From: Lonicera japonica
Lineage: Eukaryota; Streptophyta; Magnoliopsida; Dipsacales; Caprifoliaceae
Direction of reading: 5' to 3'
NCBI GenBank assembly: GCA_021464415.1
Contig: CM038463.1
Span: forward strand, 116,404,790-116,468,789
Length of the DNA stretch: 64,000 nt
The number at the start of each line of letters is the position of its first letter. Positions within the stretch are counted from its first letter, which is position 1. Below the pieces are notes generated by a model. The model ran no database searches and was not told where the DNA came from. It saw only the letters and a list, made by a program, of their open reading frames with translations. Positions 23,830 to 36,700 of this stretch are shown here, in pieces. A program made the translations under genes and the position numbers.

Positions 23830-26800
23830 CTCTGCTAATTAATTATATTAATCAACGTTTCTTCTTTCATGATAATAATAATATCGTAAGATCTGGAAGC
23901 TGTCGTATTAGCTGTGACCTAATGTGTACGTGATTTCATGTGGACAGTCAGAGTTAAATCTCTACCCTACCCCCGCCCTCATTTTGCCCCAACCCCAGAT
24001 CTATCCAATGTACGTACTTAATTATCAATTCTATGTAGTAAAAAAACTTAATTAAAATAATGACATATTAATTAGTTAGTTGACCAATTTTTATAGATCA
24101 ACCGGTCTTGCAAACATGCGTTGATCGATTCATTAAAAGAAAGAATCATTATGAAATTTAATCAATATGTTTGATTAATTCATCTCCACAAAATTTCATC
24201 AAGAAAGTAGGCGTAATAAGAAATTGAAACATACGTTCATTTTCGACCATTGAATTTTTTTGATGATCATCTAACCCACTTCTAGAGATGAAATTTTGCG
24301 GAGATAATCTACTCATTATAGAAGTTATTTCCACGAGCTTTCATAAAAAAATTCATCCGATTAACTTTTGAATTGGACTCTATGACCAAAGGGATAATGA
24401 TAGAATAAGAGCCAAGTCCGTGTGTAATGCTAAATACAGCAACTAATTGCTATTATATATCAAATAATATGATATATAATGGAAATAATTGTGATCAATT
24501 AACATGTTCATAATTAGTTAGTAATCGAGACATGCATGTCTATTAATATATATCAAATCGATCATTTTTTTTTTTAATTTTTTTTTGAAGCAATATCAAG
24601 TCAATCATTTAATTAAGTAACAAGGTTTAATATTAGTACGTACCGTAGCATTAGCCTTGGACATTAATTAAAGAGAAAAAGGTAAATATGGTACTGGATC
24701 TTTTTGGCATGTACGTACGTGTCTTGTTATTTAGTAAAGTACGTACGGTTTTGTTTATTATTAAAATTAAGGAAACGGAAATGGAAATGAAAGAATTATA
24801 TATATGTATATAAGCAGGAGTGGAGGAAGTAACGCCGGATTGTAAGGCGAGTAAGGTGGTGGTGAAAGGGAAGACGGCAGACCCAATAAAGGTGTGCGAA
24901 AGGATTCAAAGGAAAAGTGGGAAAAAAGTTGAAATCATTTCTCCTTTACCCAAACCCCCTACTCAAGAGGATAAGGCTAAGGAGGAGGAAACTAAGGAGC
25001 CTCAAGAAGAGAAGAAAGATCAGGTAATTAATACTTCCAATAATGAAGTGATCGATAATATATTTTTAATGAGTTTACCATTACACAAAAAATAAAATAT
25101 TACTAATATATATAGAAGATATGTAGACAATAGAGACGGAGAGATTTGTATTTAATTAATTAAAATGAAGAGAGTATCGTATCCTGATATTTGTACAATC
25201 TGGCCCCTAGCCTGCGGTGCAACCTGTGAACATTTAAGAAATAAAAAATGAAATTCGGCTTTTTTATTGCTGACATGAAAACAACCAAACAAATTAGCTA
25301 ATAGAGGGGGAAAAGGCAAAGAGCTGGGGGGGGGCACATTATCCGAGGAGAAGAAGATTAGTCGTTAGTCTCATGATGGGTGGGCAACCAATCTACTATG
25401 ATGATTTTTGGACTACCCGGATTCAATCAAGCTAATTCTTTATCGGTTTGGTTTTTTCAATTGAATCTATCCACCCCTATATATATATATAGCATAAGCC
25501 CCTTCTTAATAGAGTTGTTTATGACGAATTCAAAAATTCAACAATTAAAAAATCGATTTATTAAAAGTTAAATTAAAAAAAAAATTCTAAATCAATTATA
25601 TTTAGGGTGCGTTTGATTGCAAGCGTGTAATTTGCATGGAAAGAAAATAAGTTACCGACTTACCGGCAATTAAATTGCCTAGAATTGAGTTGCATGAAAA
25701 ATGTAGTGTAGTGTGTTTGATTGCCTTAATTTTCTACCCAAAAAATATTGATTGTATTATGGCATTTTTAATGTATAAAAAATTATTGGTATTTTTTTAT
25801 ATAATTATATATTCATGATGGATCTTGTTTAATTGATCTTGATTAATATATTTTAAATATTAAATTTTTATATTATTTTGAATTTTATATTTTAAGTTAT
25901 GGTATTTTTAATGTAGAAAATGGTAAAAATCTTGTCTCGTGAACCGTGCCCACGTATTGAAAACAAAAAACCACCTCCCCCTCAAAGAAAACATTTTCCT
26001 CAATTATCTTGAAAATGCACGTGTGTGAGCCAAAAGTGGGAATTGAATTGCTTGAAAAAAAAAAGTCAATCAAACACCTTAAGTTGTCAAATCAAGTGAA
26101 AAATGCTTATTTTTTATGAAAAATGATACCAGTCAAACACACCTTTAGTTGGAATTTGAGGTATTCTAGTGCAAAACTGAATTAAACTAAACCAAGTCAT
26201 TGCATATAACGCCAAAAAATATATATATGTGGGTATAATTACTCTAATTTATGACTTGTGATAGTCATTTTGGAGGAGAATCTTGTGGTTTTGTATGGTA
26301 TATACGTATCATGAATATTGAAACTATATTATAAATGTGATAGTTAATATTTTTTTTTTTTTGTTTCAAATAAGTAGGAACAAGTACTTATTATTTTTTT
26401 GACCAAAATAAGCGTTGCGTTACAATCTATTTATTTACAAAAAATAATATAAGAACCGAATAAAGCTCAACCAAAAAATTTAATTCGGTTTTAGAAAATT
26501 TTAAAAATTGAAACCGAACTAAAATCAAACTTTTAAATTTGGTTTGAGTCTCCTAATATTCACCCGGATTCAAACCGAAAATGCCCCTAGTCCATACGAG
26601 TGTGTACTGTACAATATAGTACTACTGCAGCTGCCCCCTCGGCTCACGTGATTGTTTTATTAATTTTATCATTTTACAAGGAGAAGAAGATGGGTAACGT
26701 CTCGTATATGTTCGGACTGTGGTCTATCTTACTTCTTAACTCTAATAAGATCGAAACACAAAATTTCAACAAATTGTAACAGAATTTTTTTTTTTCACCA

Positions 26801-27995
26801 AATATAATCCAATTAATGCGCGTACATGATGTGAAAATGATATATACAAGCCTTTTTAATTAAGTTTTTTTTTTAATTTTTTTTAATACCAAAAATTGCT
26901 AGCTGTTGCCAAAGCTAGCAACATGTACTTAAGAAACATGTATCATAACTTCTAAACTTTGATTCCGTCGATCCGAAAATTAATTAAAGGGATACATAGG
27001 TAAAAAAAATTGGACAGAAAATAGTTGTTCAAAACTAACACAATTCCCTTGCAGTTCAATTGGAATTGCAGAATCACAAGTATATTAACCCTCCTAGCTC
27101 AAATGTGTATATATATTATTAGTATTATTAATTTATTTTTTTTGACAGCCTCCTGCAGTCGTAACAGTGGTGTTAAAAGTTAGAATGCATTGTGATGCAT
27201 GTGCTCAAGCTTTGCAGAAGCGAATCCGAAAGATTCAAGGTAAAGTGTACGTTTATTATATATATATATGACATTAATGTTTGCTACTTAATGTATTTCC
27301 TCCTTGACTAGAGTAGAAAATTATTAAGAAATGCGAGTGAGCTACGTACATAATTGGATTAGTTTCCCCTAACAACTGCTGCGCAAGGGGATTTTTAAAA
27401 CTGCCCCTGGCCTGTGTGAGTCATGTGAAAAAGGTAGATATATAGTGATACCTTGTGAGTTAGAAGTAATTGGTGCGTGAACTTGAACAATATAATTGCA
27501 TATGAGGGAATATATTAATCTATAGGCTAGGCCGGGGTTGATTAAATAAATATTTGTTGGGATCTATATATATATATATATATATATGTGAATGTATGTG
27601 TTTGTTTGTGTGTATGTGTGTGTGTAATAATGCATTATTAATTTACATGGAATTATGCAGGTGTGGAATCGGTGACAACAGACATAGCAAATGATCAAGT
27701 AATGGTGACAGGAATAATTGATCCAACGAAGCTGGTGGACGATGTTTACAAGAAAACAAGAAAGTATGCCTCAATTGTTGTCAATAAAGAGGAAGAAAAG
27801 AAGGACAATGATAATAATCAACAACAACCAGAAGCTGATCAGAAGAAGGAAGAGGAAGAACAGAAAGAAGAAGTAAAGGGGGAACTAAAGAAGAACGAGC
27901 ATTGGCCATCAAAGTACATGGATCTTCATCATCACTATGCTTATCCACCTCAAATTTTCAGTGATGAAAACCCACATGCTTGCTCTCTTATGTGA
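22158..27995 (+). CDS. HIPP: Heavy-metal-associated isoprenylated plant protein with two HMA domains
   Basis: Five exons: 22158-22169, 22535-22631, 24818-25023, 27149-27239 and 27661-27995, all with GT-AG introns, giving 246 residues. Exon 1 encodes only MGGE. HMA domain 1 has the metal-binding motif MHCEAC (residues 19-24) and HMA domain 2 has MHCDAC (residues 118-123); each domain is split by an intron at the same place, right after its first helix. A Lys/Glu-rich linker follows each domain. The protein ends in CSLM, a CaaX farnesylation box. HIPPs bind Cu, Zn or Cd and act at membranes or in the nucleus in metal homeostasis and stress responses. Overall order matches the Arabidopsis HIPP07/08/09 type. 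The gene appears intact; introns 2 and 3 (about 2.2 and 2.1 kb) are enlarged by transposons. The exon 2 start could be 3 nt later (22538). Confidence 0.92.
22715..23508 (-). mobile_element. Solo LTR in HIPP intron 2
   Basis: A 794-bp block starts TGTT and ends AACA and is flanked by TACAC on both sides (22710-22714 and 23509-23513). It is richer in GC than the intron around it. Read on the minus strand it begins TGTTGGAGCAAGTG and passes through a 'TTCCCACATAGGAG' stretch common in plant LTRs, which suggests minus orientation. No internal retrotransposon sequence remains, so it is most likely the product of LTR-LTR recombination. Confidence 0.8.
23542..23783. mobile_element. Fold-back element, copy 2 (intact, in HIPP intron 2)
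   Basis: TCTCTTCC is duplicated at 23534-23541 and 23784-23791 (a 9-bp match is also possible). The ends AGAGTTTTTGTCCCAACTAA and, inward from the right, AGAGTTTTTTGTCTAAATAG start long inverted arms. The arms meet at a near-perfect palindrome around 23675-23700 (AAATAGTGATT/AAATCACTATTT). It is 242 bp long and shows the unoccupied structure of the split copy at 20680-21423. Confidence 0.85.
25605..26144. mobile_element. PIF/Harbinger-type MITE in HIPP intron 3
   Basis: TTA flanks both ends (25602-25604 and 26145-26147). The left end GGGTGCGTTTGATTGC and the right end read inward AGGTGTGTTTGACTGG are inverted. A second inner pair of GTGTTTGATTG-type ends (about 25725 and 26078) suggests an internal duplication or a nested relative of the MITE at 47339-47603. 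Confidence 0.75.
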
Positions 27996-28419
27996 CCTAA
28001 TTAACCTACCTCCCATTTCAATCATGCATCACACATATATGCATGCATATATATATATATATGTATGTATATATGTATGTATTTCCCATCACAAACTACT
28101 TCAATTCAATTCCGATGATTTTTAGTTAGTTAGCTAGCTAGCTATATATATCCATCGCAATTTTCCACCTCTTAGATCGATGTATAAATGTTATGTAATA
28201 TAACATATTAATGATGTGTATGGCGCTTAATTAATTGAGGATTAATTATATGCCATATATATATATGGTACTGTCACTTCAAAATAATCTATAATTAGTA
28301 CTTTCTTAACCTTTAATGTTGAGGTTTGTAATTAATAACAAGAGTTTATTGTTTTTTAATTCATCTCTATAGGCCTGTCTTCTGTTCTGCATATTTTTCT
28401 ACATATCCTTCTACTCATT
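27996..28419 (+). other. 3' region of the HIPP gene up to the copia insertion
   Basis: AT-rich sequence with TA and TAGC runs (about 28045-28150). The HIPP polyadenylation region is expected here; no other feature was recognised. Confidence 0.5.
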
Positions 28420-28424
28420 GGATC

Positions 28425-28655
28425 TGTTAATATCATTCCATTAGTCCATGTTTTGAGGCTTTACTTTTCTCTTTTCCATAGTTTAAGCTCCATGTTTTCC
28501 TTTTCTCTTTTTCATGGTTTAAGTTCCATGTTTCTAGGTTGTTGTTTTCTCTAGTTTCTCTCGTGTATATATATAGGGATTTATCTCATTGTAAATAACA
28601 CACACAATTAATACATACAAACATTCATTTTCTCTCACTCTCTCTAAGTTTATCA
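28425..28655 (+). repeat. 5' LTR of the 28-kb copia element
   Basis: Starts TGTTAATATC and ends TTTATCA, immediately followed by the tRNA primer site. A TATATATA stretch followed by AGGGATTTATCTC near 28567-28590 may be its promoter. Confidence 0.95.
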
Positions 28656-28911
28656 TGGTATCAGAGCAATTGTGATCCTACTTAAAATCATTCTCCATCC
28701 TAAGCCTTCTAAATCAGAAATCATCTCCAAAAAAAAAAAAAAAAAAAAAAAATCTATGTCATCACCCAGCACAGTCATCTGCCACGTATCAGCCACATCA
28801 TCACTGACTGCCGCATCATTTTTGACCGACCACGTCATCACCCAGTACAGTCATCTGCCACGTCATCGTTGACTGCCACGTAAGCAAACATTTTTTATTA
28901 TTTCGATATTG

Positions 28912-29165
28912 ACCCCAGAATTTTGATTATTCCCATATTCACCCCAGAACTTTTTGTTATTCCCATATTCACCCCAGAACTCCCTGTTATTTTTATATTT
29001 ACCCCAGAACTTTCTGTTATTCCTATATTTACCCCAAAACTTTCTGTTATTCCTATATTTAACCCAGAACTTTCTGTTATTCTCATATTCACCCCAGAAC
29101 TTTCTGTTATTTCCATATTTACCCCAGAACTTTCTGTTATTCTCATATTCACCCTTGAACCTTCT
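28912..29165 (+). repeat. ~30-bp tandem repeats in the copia leader
   Basis: Eight to nine contiguous copies of a unit close to TTCTGTTATTCCCATATTCA plus CCCCAGAAC lie between the primer site and the gag start. Unit length is nearly constant at 30 bp, a multiple of three, so both strands show spurious periodic ORFs. A degenerate version is present in the related element at about 58270-58410. Confidence 0.95.
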
Positions 29166-29235
29166 ATTAATTCCAAATTAATCCAAAATCTATCCAAATC
29201 ACCCCAAATCTCCAAAATCCATCCCAAATACTTTC

Positions 29236-32200
29236 ATGGATCGTCCCGAAATCTCTCGACTTATTTCCATCACTCTCAATGGACCCAACTACATCCACTG
29301 GACCCAGGCCATGACTAGTTTCCTACAAACTCGCAGGGTGTGGCGTCTTATCACTAAAGAGGTTACTAAACCATGTCAAAAGAAAGATGAGTCAGATGAA
29401 AATTTTTCCATCAGGCAAGATGACTGGATCGCTAACAATGGTGATATCATTACATGGTGCCGTAATTCTTCTATTTCCTCCATTAATCAACAGTTTGGGC
29501 CCTTTACCACTGGGAAAGAAGTTTAGGATTTTCTCAAATCTCGATACACTACTAAAGATCTTGCACACCAATACCAACTTTTGACTGCCCTCCAAGTCAA
29601 AAGACAACAACCTGATCAATCCATTGATGATTTCATATCTGAGATGCAAGCTATATGGGATCAATTAGCTCTTTCTAAACCCGTCTGGTCGTGTACCACT
29701 GATGCCGAGAAGTTTGAAACTTATAGGGATCAACAACATGTGATGACACTACTCATGGCCTTGCATGACCGTTTTGAGCCTGTTCGAGCATCTCTTCTCC
29801 ATCGCCATCCATTGCCAACTTTTGATGACGCTGTCACGGCCCTTCATTTTGAAGAAACAAGACTTGGGGTAAATTCCAATAACTCTAGTGGAGTACTTGC
29901 TGTCACTCAGTCAAAATCTGGACAATCATCAAAGGAATGTACATACTATCATGAAACTACCCATACACTGCTCTATTGTCCCAAACGGGTTTGCAAGTAA
30001 TGTCATAAGCGAGGTCCAAAACATTTCGGTTCTGATTGTTACAAGAATCCTGCCAGAAATAATAATATCAGATCTAACACTGCTACCGTCGCCACTCAAC
30101 CACCACCTAGTCCAGCACCTCTTGTCACCAATAATGATCTTGCAGAAATGCTAAAACAGGTTTTATCTGGTCCATCTAATGCAATGTCTGTAACTTCAGG
30201 TAATTCTTGGTATTTTGATTCTGGCTGTTGTAACCACATGACATCTGATTCCACAATATTTCTTTCAAAACATTCTGCCCCACACACATCTCCCATTAAA
30301 ACAACTGATTGATCTCAATTACCTGTTACCTGTATTGGACCAATATCCACATCCAACCTATCCCTTGCATCTATATTTCACATACCTAAGTTGACTATAA
30401 ATCTTATATATGTTGGTCAACTCTGTGATCTTGGTCTGAATGTTGTTTTTTCTTCTTCTGGTTGCCATGTACAGGATCCAAGGACGAAGCAAATCATTGG
30501 GATAGGTCGTAAAATTGGTCGGATGTTCGAGCTCATTCATCTCCATACACCATCAGAACTCACATCTACTTTGTTCACTACTCCAGCTCTCTCCTGCTCT
30601 CCCTTCGAACTGTGGCATTCTCGGTTAAGTCATATCTCCAAAGATAGGCTTAGATCTCTTATTTCTACTGGTAAATTAGGAACTATCAAATCAGAAAGTA
30701 TATCTTGTTTATCGTGTCAACTTGGAAAACAACCTGCGTTATCCTTTAATAAAAGTGATTCCCTTTCCTCTGTACCTTTTGATCTTATTCACTCTGATGT
30801 GTGGGGACCCCCTCCTCATAGTACCATGGGGGGATCAAAATATTTTGTTGTTTTCATTGATGATCACACTCGATTTACTTAGATATATCTTATGAAATAT
30901 CGTTCTGAATTACCACAGATATATTACAATTTTGCCAAAATGATTCAAACCCAGTTTTCTAAACCAATCAAAATATTTTGTGCTGACAATGCCATGGAAT
31001 ATAAAAAATCCAATTTTTTAAATTTTTTGCGTCAGCAGGGAACTATCTCTCAATATTCTTGTCCTGGCACTTCTCAACAAAATGGACGTGCTGAATGCAA
31101 ATATCGTCATATTTTAGACACAGTTCGAACCCTTCTCATATCCAGTGGATGTCTTGAAAGTTTTTGGGGCGAAGCAGCTCTTACTTCGGTCTATACCATT
31201 AATCATCATCCTATTCCATCTTTTCAAAATCAATTGCCTTATGAAAGGTTGTATGGTCATTCACCAAATTATAACCTTTTAAAAGTTTTTGGTTGCGTTT
31301 GCTTTGTCCTCCTTCAGCCTCATGAACATTCTAAACTCGAACCTCGTTTTTGCCTCTGTTGCTTCCTCGGGTACGAGATAGAACATAAGGGTTATCAGTG
31401 TTGGGATCCAATCTCAAAGTGACTTCGTATTTCACGTCATGTTATTTTTTGGGAACACAAAATGTTTTCATCGATCTTCAAATTTCATATCACCGCCGAA
31501 ACCTCTCTCCCGTTCTTCACTAGATCTACTGTCGATTTATACCCATCCGTCTCCTCTACACCATCTCCGGTTCTTAACGAAATTCATGAACCACCTGCTG
31601 ACACTCACACTCCGCCCACAAAGCTGGGCCCATCTATCACTACCAATGATCCATCTAATGACTCGTCGCCTGTACCAATAACGGACTATTCTGATGTTGC
31701 TGGTTCGTCCAACGATTCTGAGCACCAAATACCTCAACCTCGTCAGTCTAATCGGGTAAGACAGTTACCTCATCATCTTCGTGACTATCACTGTTATTCT
31801 ACCATATTTTTACATCACGAACCCACATCTTATAAAGAGGCTAGTTCTAATCCTATATGGAAACAAGCTATGTCTGAAGAATTACAGGCTTTAAATAAAG
31901 CCCAAACTTGGGAGTTGGTCAATCTCCCACCGGGAAAGACAGCAGTCGGATGCAAATGGGTCTATAAAATTAAAACTAAATCAGATGGATTTATTGATCG
32001 ATACGAAGCTCGACTTGTAGCTAAAGGTTTTAATCAAGAATATGGTATCGATTATGAAGAAACCTTTGCTCCCGTTGCTCGTTTAACCACTGTCAGAAGC
32101 CTTCTAGCAGTTGCCGCTGTTCGTAAATGGAAACTTTCTCATATGGATGTAAAGAATGCCTTCTTAAATGGTGATCTTTCTGAAGAAGTTTACATGAAAC

Positions 32201-33345
32201 CACCTCCAGGGGTTCCACATTCCATCTCTCAAGTTTGCAAGCTTCGTCGAGCTTTATATGGCCTTAAGCAAGCTCCTCGTGCTTGGTTTGAAAAGTTCAG
32301 CTCCACCATTCGAGAACTAGGTTTCATTTCTAGTTCATATGACTATGGCCTTTTTATTTAAAAAAGGGAGACTGTTATCACACTTCTTATTCTCTATGTG
32401 GATGACATGATTATCACCGGGGATGATGTTACTGGTATCTCTGATCTCAAACAATCTCTCAGTCAACATTTTGAGATGAAGGATCTTGGCCGTCTGAATT
32501 ACTTCTTGGGGCTTGAAGTTCTCTCTGATTCTGCTGGTTATTATCTCTCTCAGGCCAAATATGCTTCTGATATTCTTGCCCGGGCTGGTCTCACAGATTG
32601 TAAAACTGTTGCTACTCCGCAGGAAGCAGGTCTTCGTCTCACTCCTCTTGATGATGCAACTCTATATCATCAGATCGTTGGCAGCTTAGTCTACCTCATC
32701 GTTACTCGTCCAGATATTGCATATGCCGTTCATATTGTTAGTCAATTTATGTCAGCTCCGCGATCTACCCACCATGCTGCAGTTCTTCGCATTCTTAGAT
32801 ATATTAAGGGGACTTTATTCCATGGTCTCCATTTTTCGTCCACATCATCTCTTGAAATTCGTGCATACTCTAATTCCGACTGGGCTGGTGACCCTACTAA
32901 TAGACGTTCCACTATATGATACTGCATTTTCTTGGGGGATTCACTTATATCTTGGCACAGCAAGAAACAATCACTTGTCTCTCGCTCGAATACTGAGGCA
33001 GAATCTCTTGCTCTTGCAGACACTACTCAGGAACTCATTTGGCTACGCTGGCTCCTTTCTGACATGGGAGTTCCTCATCGTCTTCCAACTGTCATTGGGT
33101 GTGATAATCAGAGTGCTATTCAAATTGCCCACAATGATGTCTTTCACGAACGAACAAAACATATCGAGATTGACTGTCATTTTGTTCGTCAGCATGTGTC
33201 CAGCAATTCTATCCGGCTTATTTCTATCTCCTCCGACGATCAACCAGCCGATATTTTCACTAAAATTCATCTACTAGGCCATTTTCAAGCTTTAATTTCC
33301 AAACTCAAGATGATTCATCTCCGCATGCTTTCCAAGCCCTCTTGA
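29236..33345 (+). pseudogene. Copia gag-pol polyprotein with seven in-frame stops
   Basis: One reading frame runs from the gag ATG to the final stop at 33343-33345 with no frameshift. It is cut by stops at 29524, 29998, 30310, 30880, 31420, 32359 and 32917. In order it has a copia-type gag domain (LNGPNYIHWTQAM), a zinc-knuckle region near 29935-30045, a protease motif DSGC (about 30223), an integrase zinc finger (LWHSRL...CLSCQLGKQ) and an integrase core with DVWGP, ADNAMEY and NGRAE. The reverse transcriptase has MDVKNAFLNGDL and YVDDM, and RNase H has SDWAGDP and CDNQSAIQIA. Compared with the second element at 57110, at least two stops arose by transitions (TGG to TAG at 30880; CGA to TGA at 31420). 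The protein cannot be made from this copy. Confidence 0.95.
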
Positions 33346-33357
33346 GCTTGAGGGGGG

Positions 33358-33595
33358 TGTTAATATCATTCCATTAGTCCATGTTTTGAGGCTTTACTTT
33401 ACTTTTCTCTTTTCCATAGTTTAAGCTCCATGTTTTCCTTTTCTTTTTTCCATGGTTTAAGTTCCATGTTTCTACTTTGTTGTTTTCTCTTGTTTCTCTC
33501 TTGTGTATATATATAGGGATTTATCTCATTGTAAAGAACACACACAATTAATACATACAAACATTCATTTTCTCTCACTCTCTCTAAGTTTATTA
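33358..33595 (+). repeat. 3' LTR of the 28-kb copia element
   Basis: Near-identical to the LTR at 28425-28655 apart from a short duplication (TTTACTTTAC) and scattered substitutions, indicating an insertion that is not very recent. Confidence 0.95.
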
Positions 33596-33761
33596 GGATC
33601 CTTCTATATATAATATCACATACCTTTATTTTTAATTTATAAGGTAGTACTTTAGCAAATTAATTTACGCTATTACATTAAGAGTGAAAGGGTGGATGGC
33701 TGAACTGTTGTTAGCGAGACTCAAAAGGAGTTTCTTTAAGCTGCAACTAGTTCTTTTTAAT

Positions 33762-36700
33762 TAGAGACGGAGGCAGTGTGAGCCAAGTGGGGGGCTTAAG
33801 CCCCCACATGGGTTTGGATTTTTATTTTTTTAGGTATAGCAATATAGGGATTTTTATATAAATATTTGAAATTTGAAGTTGAGTTTGCACTACAAAAAAT
33901 TATGTCATTTAAGTCACTGTTAACTTGTATTGTATGTCACTTACTGATTTTGAGACTTAAAAAATTTAAGCTAATGCTATCTAAGTCACTTTTAAGTTAA
34001 TTATACTTTTTACGTAATGGCCTTAAACACGTGACTGCATTAAATTAACAGAATTTAGAAGAAAAAAAATGTTAAAATGAGCTCTCTAGACGATGCACAA
34101 TATTTTCCCCAATTTTGTTCGAGTGACACTAACCCAATCTCTCTCTGCCCAAATCAAAATTCAATTACGAAGGCGAAGGGCAAGATGCTCGTTCCTACAA
34201 TTTTATCCAATGAGTTCAAAAGCATCGTTCAAATCAGTAGTAAAAATTCATCCAATATGTACTATCGAAGGTGAAGGGCGAGGATGACTCAAATCAATCT
34301 GCCCTAATCGACAAGTAAGTTACTCAATTGATCTACTTAATATTCTTCACATTCAGTTGTTCTTTGCTGAATCGGTACTCCTTTTGATGATTCAAAGTTG
34401 TATAAAAAGTGTTCAATTTTATCAAGATACTTATCTTATAAGATTTCAAATGCAATTATATTTTGCTCATGTAATTCGCTTACTTTCTTCTCCCTTGATT
34501 CTCTATTTTTCTCCCTATTAATCGGAAAATTATTAATCTATGGTCTTGATTCTTGTATTCAACACCAAACAGAGCTTCGATTTTTTCATCTTTGTTCTAC
34601 GATAAATTAAAATTCTACAACATTCGACATTAAACTAAAAGATAAGAAATGCAAGAGTACTCACAGAAGAAAAAAAAACCATAAAATCTAATAACATACA
34701 AACAAAAAAAACATATTATAATAGCAAGCAATGGAGTAATACTCAACAAGTATTTTGACCAAGGGATATATGCTCTTAGATCTGTAATGAACTGAATATT
34801 GGGAAACAAAATAAGGTTTATGCATTTGTCAAATTAAAGAAAAGACTACACAAATAAAAAGAAGAAAATACAACTCAGTTAGAGACGGCTTACAACATTT
34901 GGCGTAGTGATTTTGATGTTGCAGAGATTGACTAAGGTTAATGAAGAGCAAACTGGCAAGTCGCAGAACATCAAATGGACTCTATTTCGAGTCTTTATTA
35001 GTGGCAATTTCTTTTGAAATTTTTGTACTATACTGGTGATGTTAATGTAGTTAGTTTTTTGCAGGATAATGTAATAAAACATGGTGCTCCTACCATTCAT
35101 GATTTTGGCAATTATATTTTGTACAAGTTTTCAGGGTTCTTATCTTAAAATTGTTGCATATGTCAAACAACAGTGTGCGCAACTGCATCCACGTCTGTGT
35201 GAGTCTGCAATCGTGCAAGTGCGCATGCCTGCAAATCATTTGGTAAGCAGGGGAGGTCTCTAACTCACTATTACTATACCTAACCTAAATGTCAGAACAT
35301 AAGGAAGGTGTGGTGTAATAATAAGCCCAAAATATAGCAAAAGGGAAAGGGTTACTTCATAATTTGCTCTAAAACATTAACGGTTGATCTCTTAAATCTT
35401 TATTCTTTAGCTAATCAACAACTTTTCTAATTGCAGATGCCAATGATGAGTACATAATGAAGGAACAGCAGAAGCCTCTATTCTTAGTATTTGCATAGGT
35501 TCATATAGGTACTCTCTTGGTCTTCTCTAAAATGTAATATAAGAATATGATAATTGTATTCGGAAATAACTTTCAATAGTTGTGGTTTTCTTTAGTTAGT
35601 TAGTTATATTCTTGACCAAGCATGGGCCTGAAACTTAGCTTGGCTAATATTGTAAGTACATAGTTTTTGAGTAGGTATAATTCAGGTTTGTGTAATTGAT
35701 TATAACAAGTTAATTTTACTTGAAATTAATTAATCTTAGGCATTTTATCATTGCATGTGATAAGTTTATATAGGAGAGCTGGAGCCCAAAGGTGAATTAG
35801 TAAGTATATTAAGGTGATTATTGAAGTACCATGAAGCTCATTTTGAGTATATTAAGGTGATCAATCTGCCCAAAGGGGAATTGGTCTTCTCTAGAGATGA
35901 TAATAAGGGTATTAAGGCTATTGAAAATCTAAAGCAGATGTGACTTTTCATGAATTTTGAGTTTTTTCTTTCAATCACTTTTTGAACAAAGGGAAAGCTA
36001 CATTGTTACATTGGAGAGATATCATTGTAATCATCCTTAGAGGATTTATTTTTGTTCTTTTTTCATTGTGTTGATTTATTTGGAATTGTTTTGATGGATT
36101 GTTGAGTTGTTTGGAACATTATTTATTTGGGTTATATTGATTTGGATTTCTGAATGGTGAAACTGTAACTAAAAAATTGTTGCTTTGTTAATTGGATTGA
36201 TTGATGAAATTGTATGGTAGCTAGGTATATTATGAGTAGGTGCAAAAGCTATATTTTTTATTAGATTTAAGTCACTTTTGAGTTAGTGTTATGTCATTAA
36301 CTTATGACTTTTCTAAGTCAATTTTATGAACTTTTTATGACACCTCCTATTAAGTCACTCAAGGATAAACTGGAAAGTGACTTAAATGATCATTTAAGTC
36401 ACCTTTTAAGTGACTTAAATGATCAAATTTCTTGTAGTGTTGTAAGATCTCAAAATCGTGAAGATAAAATTGTAATTATTTTTAGTGAAAGTCAACAAAA
36501 TGACAAGAACATTTTTCTGCACAATAATTCTAGAAAGAAAAATAAAAGATAAAAAAATGAGTTTATACTTGTAGCTCTCTCCCACTCTGTCGTGTTAAAC
36601 TTCTTACTCGGATTCACACTCTTTTTTTTAGCTTTAAGACGGTGGCCGGGGATGATTGACTAACAAATCTGGCATCTTTCCCTTAAGAGTTTATTTTGTT

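Larger units (their letters stand above)
28425..33595 (+). mobile_element. Complete Ty1/copia LTR retrotransposon, inactivated
   Basis: GGATC is duplicated on both sides (28420-28424 and 33596-33600). The 5' LTR (28425-28655, 231 bp) and 3' LTR (33358-33595, 238 bp) begin TGTTAATATCATTCC and differ by a short insertion and several substitutions. The 3' LTR ends TTA instead of TCA. A primer-binding site complementary to initiator Met tRNA (TGGTATCAGAGC, 28656-28667) follows the 5' LTR, and a purine tract (TTGAGGGGGG) precedes the 3' LTR. The order protease, integrase, reverse transcriptase, RNase H identifies copia. The small size and short LTRs fit the Ale/Retrofit group, which is inference only. 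Confidence 0.96.

Noticed and set aside
28912..29165. CRISPR-like regular repeats
   Set aside because: The units are directly contiguous, with no unique spacers, and lie in the leader of a plant retrotransposon.
28922..29318. 109- and 131-residue periodic ORFs in the copia leader
   Set aside because: They arise because the tandem unit is 30 bp, a multiple of three; gag begins later at 29236 in a different frame.
30000..30312. Possible programmed stop read-through in the copia polyprotein
   Set aside because: Seven scattered stops of all three types are better explained by decay than by recoding.
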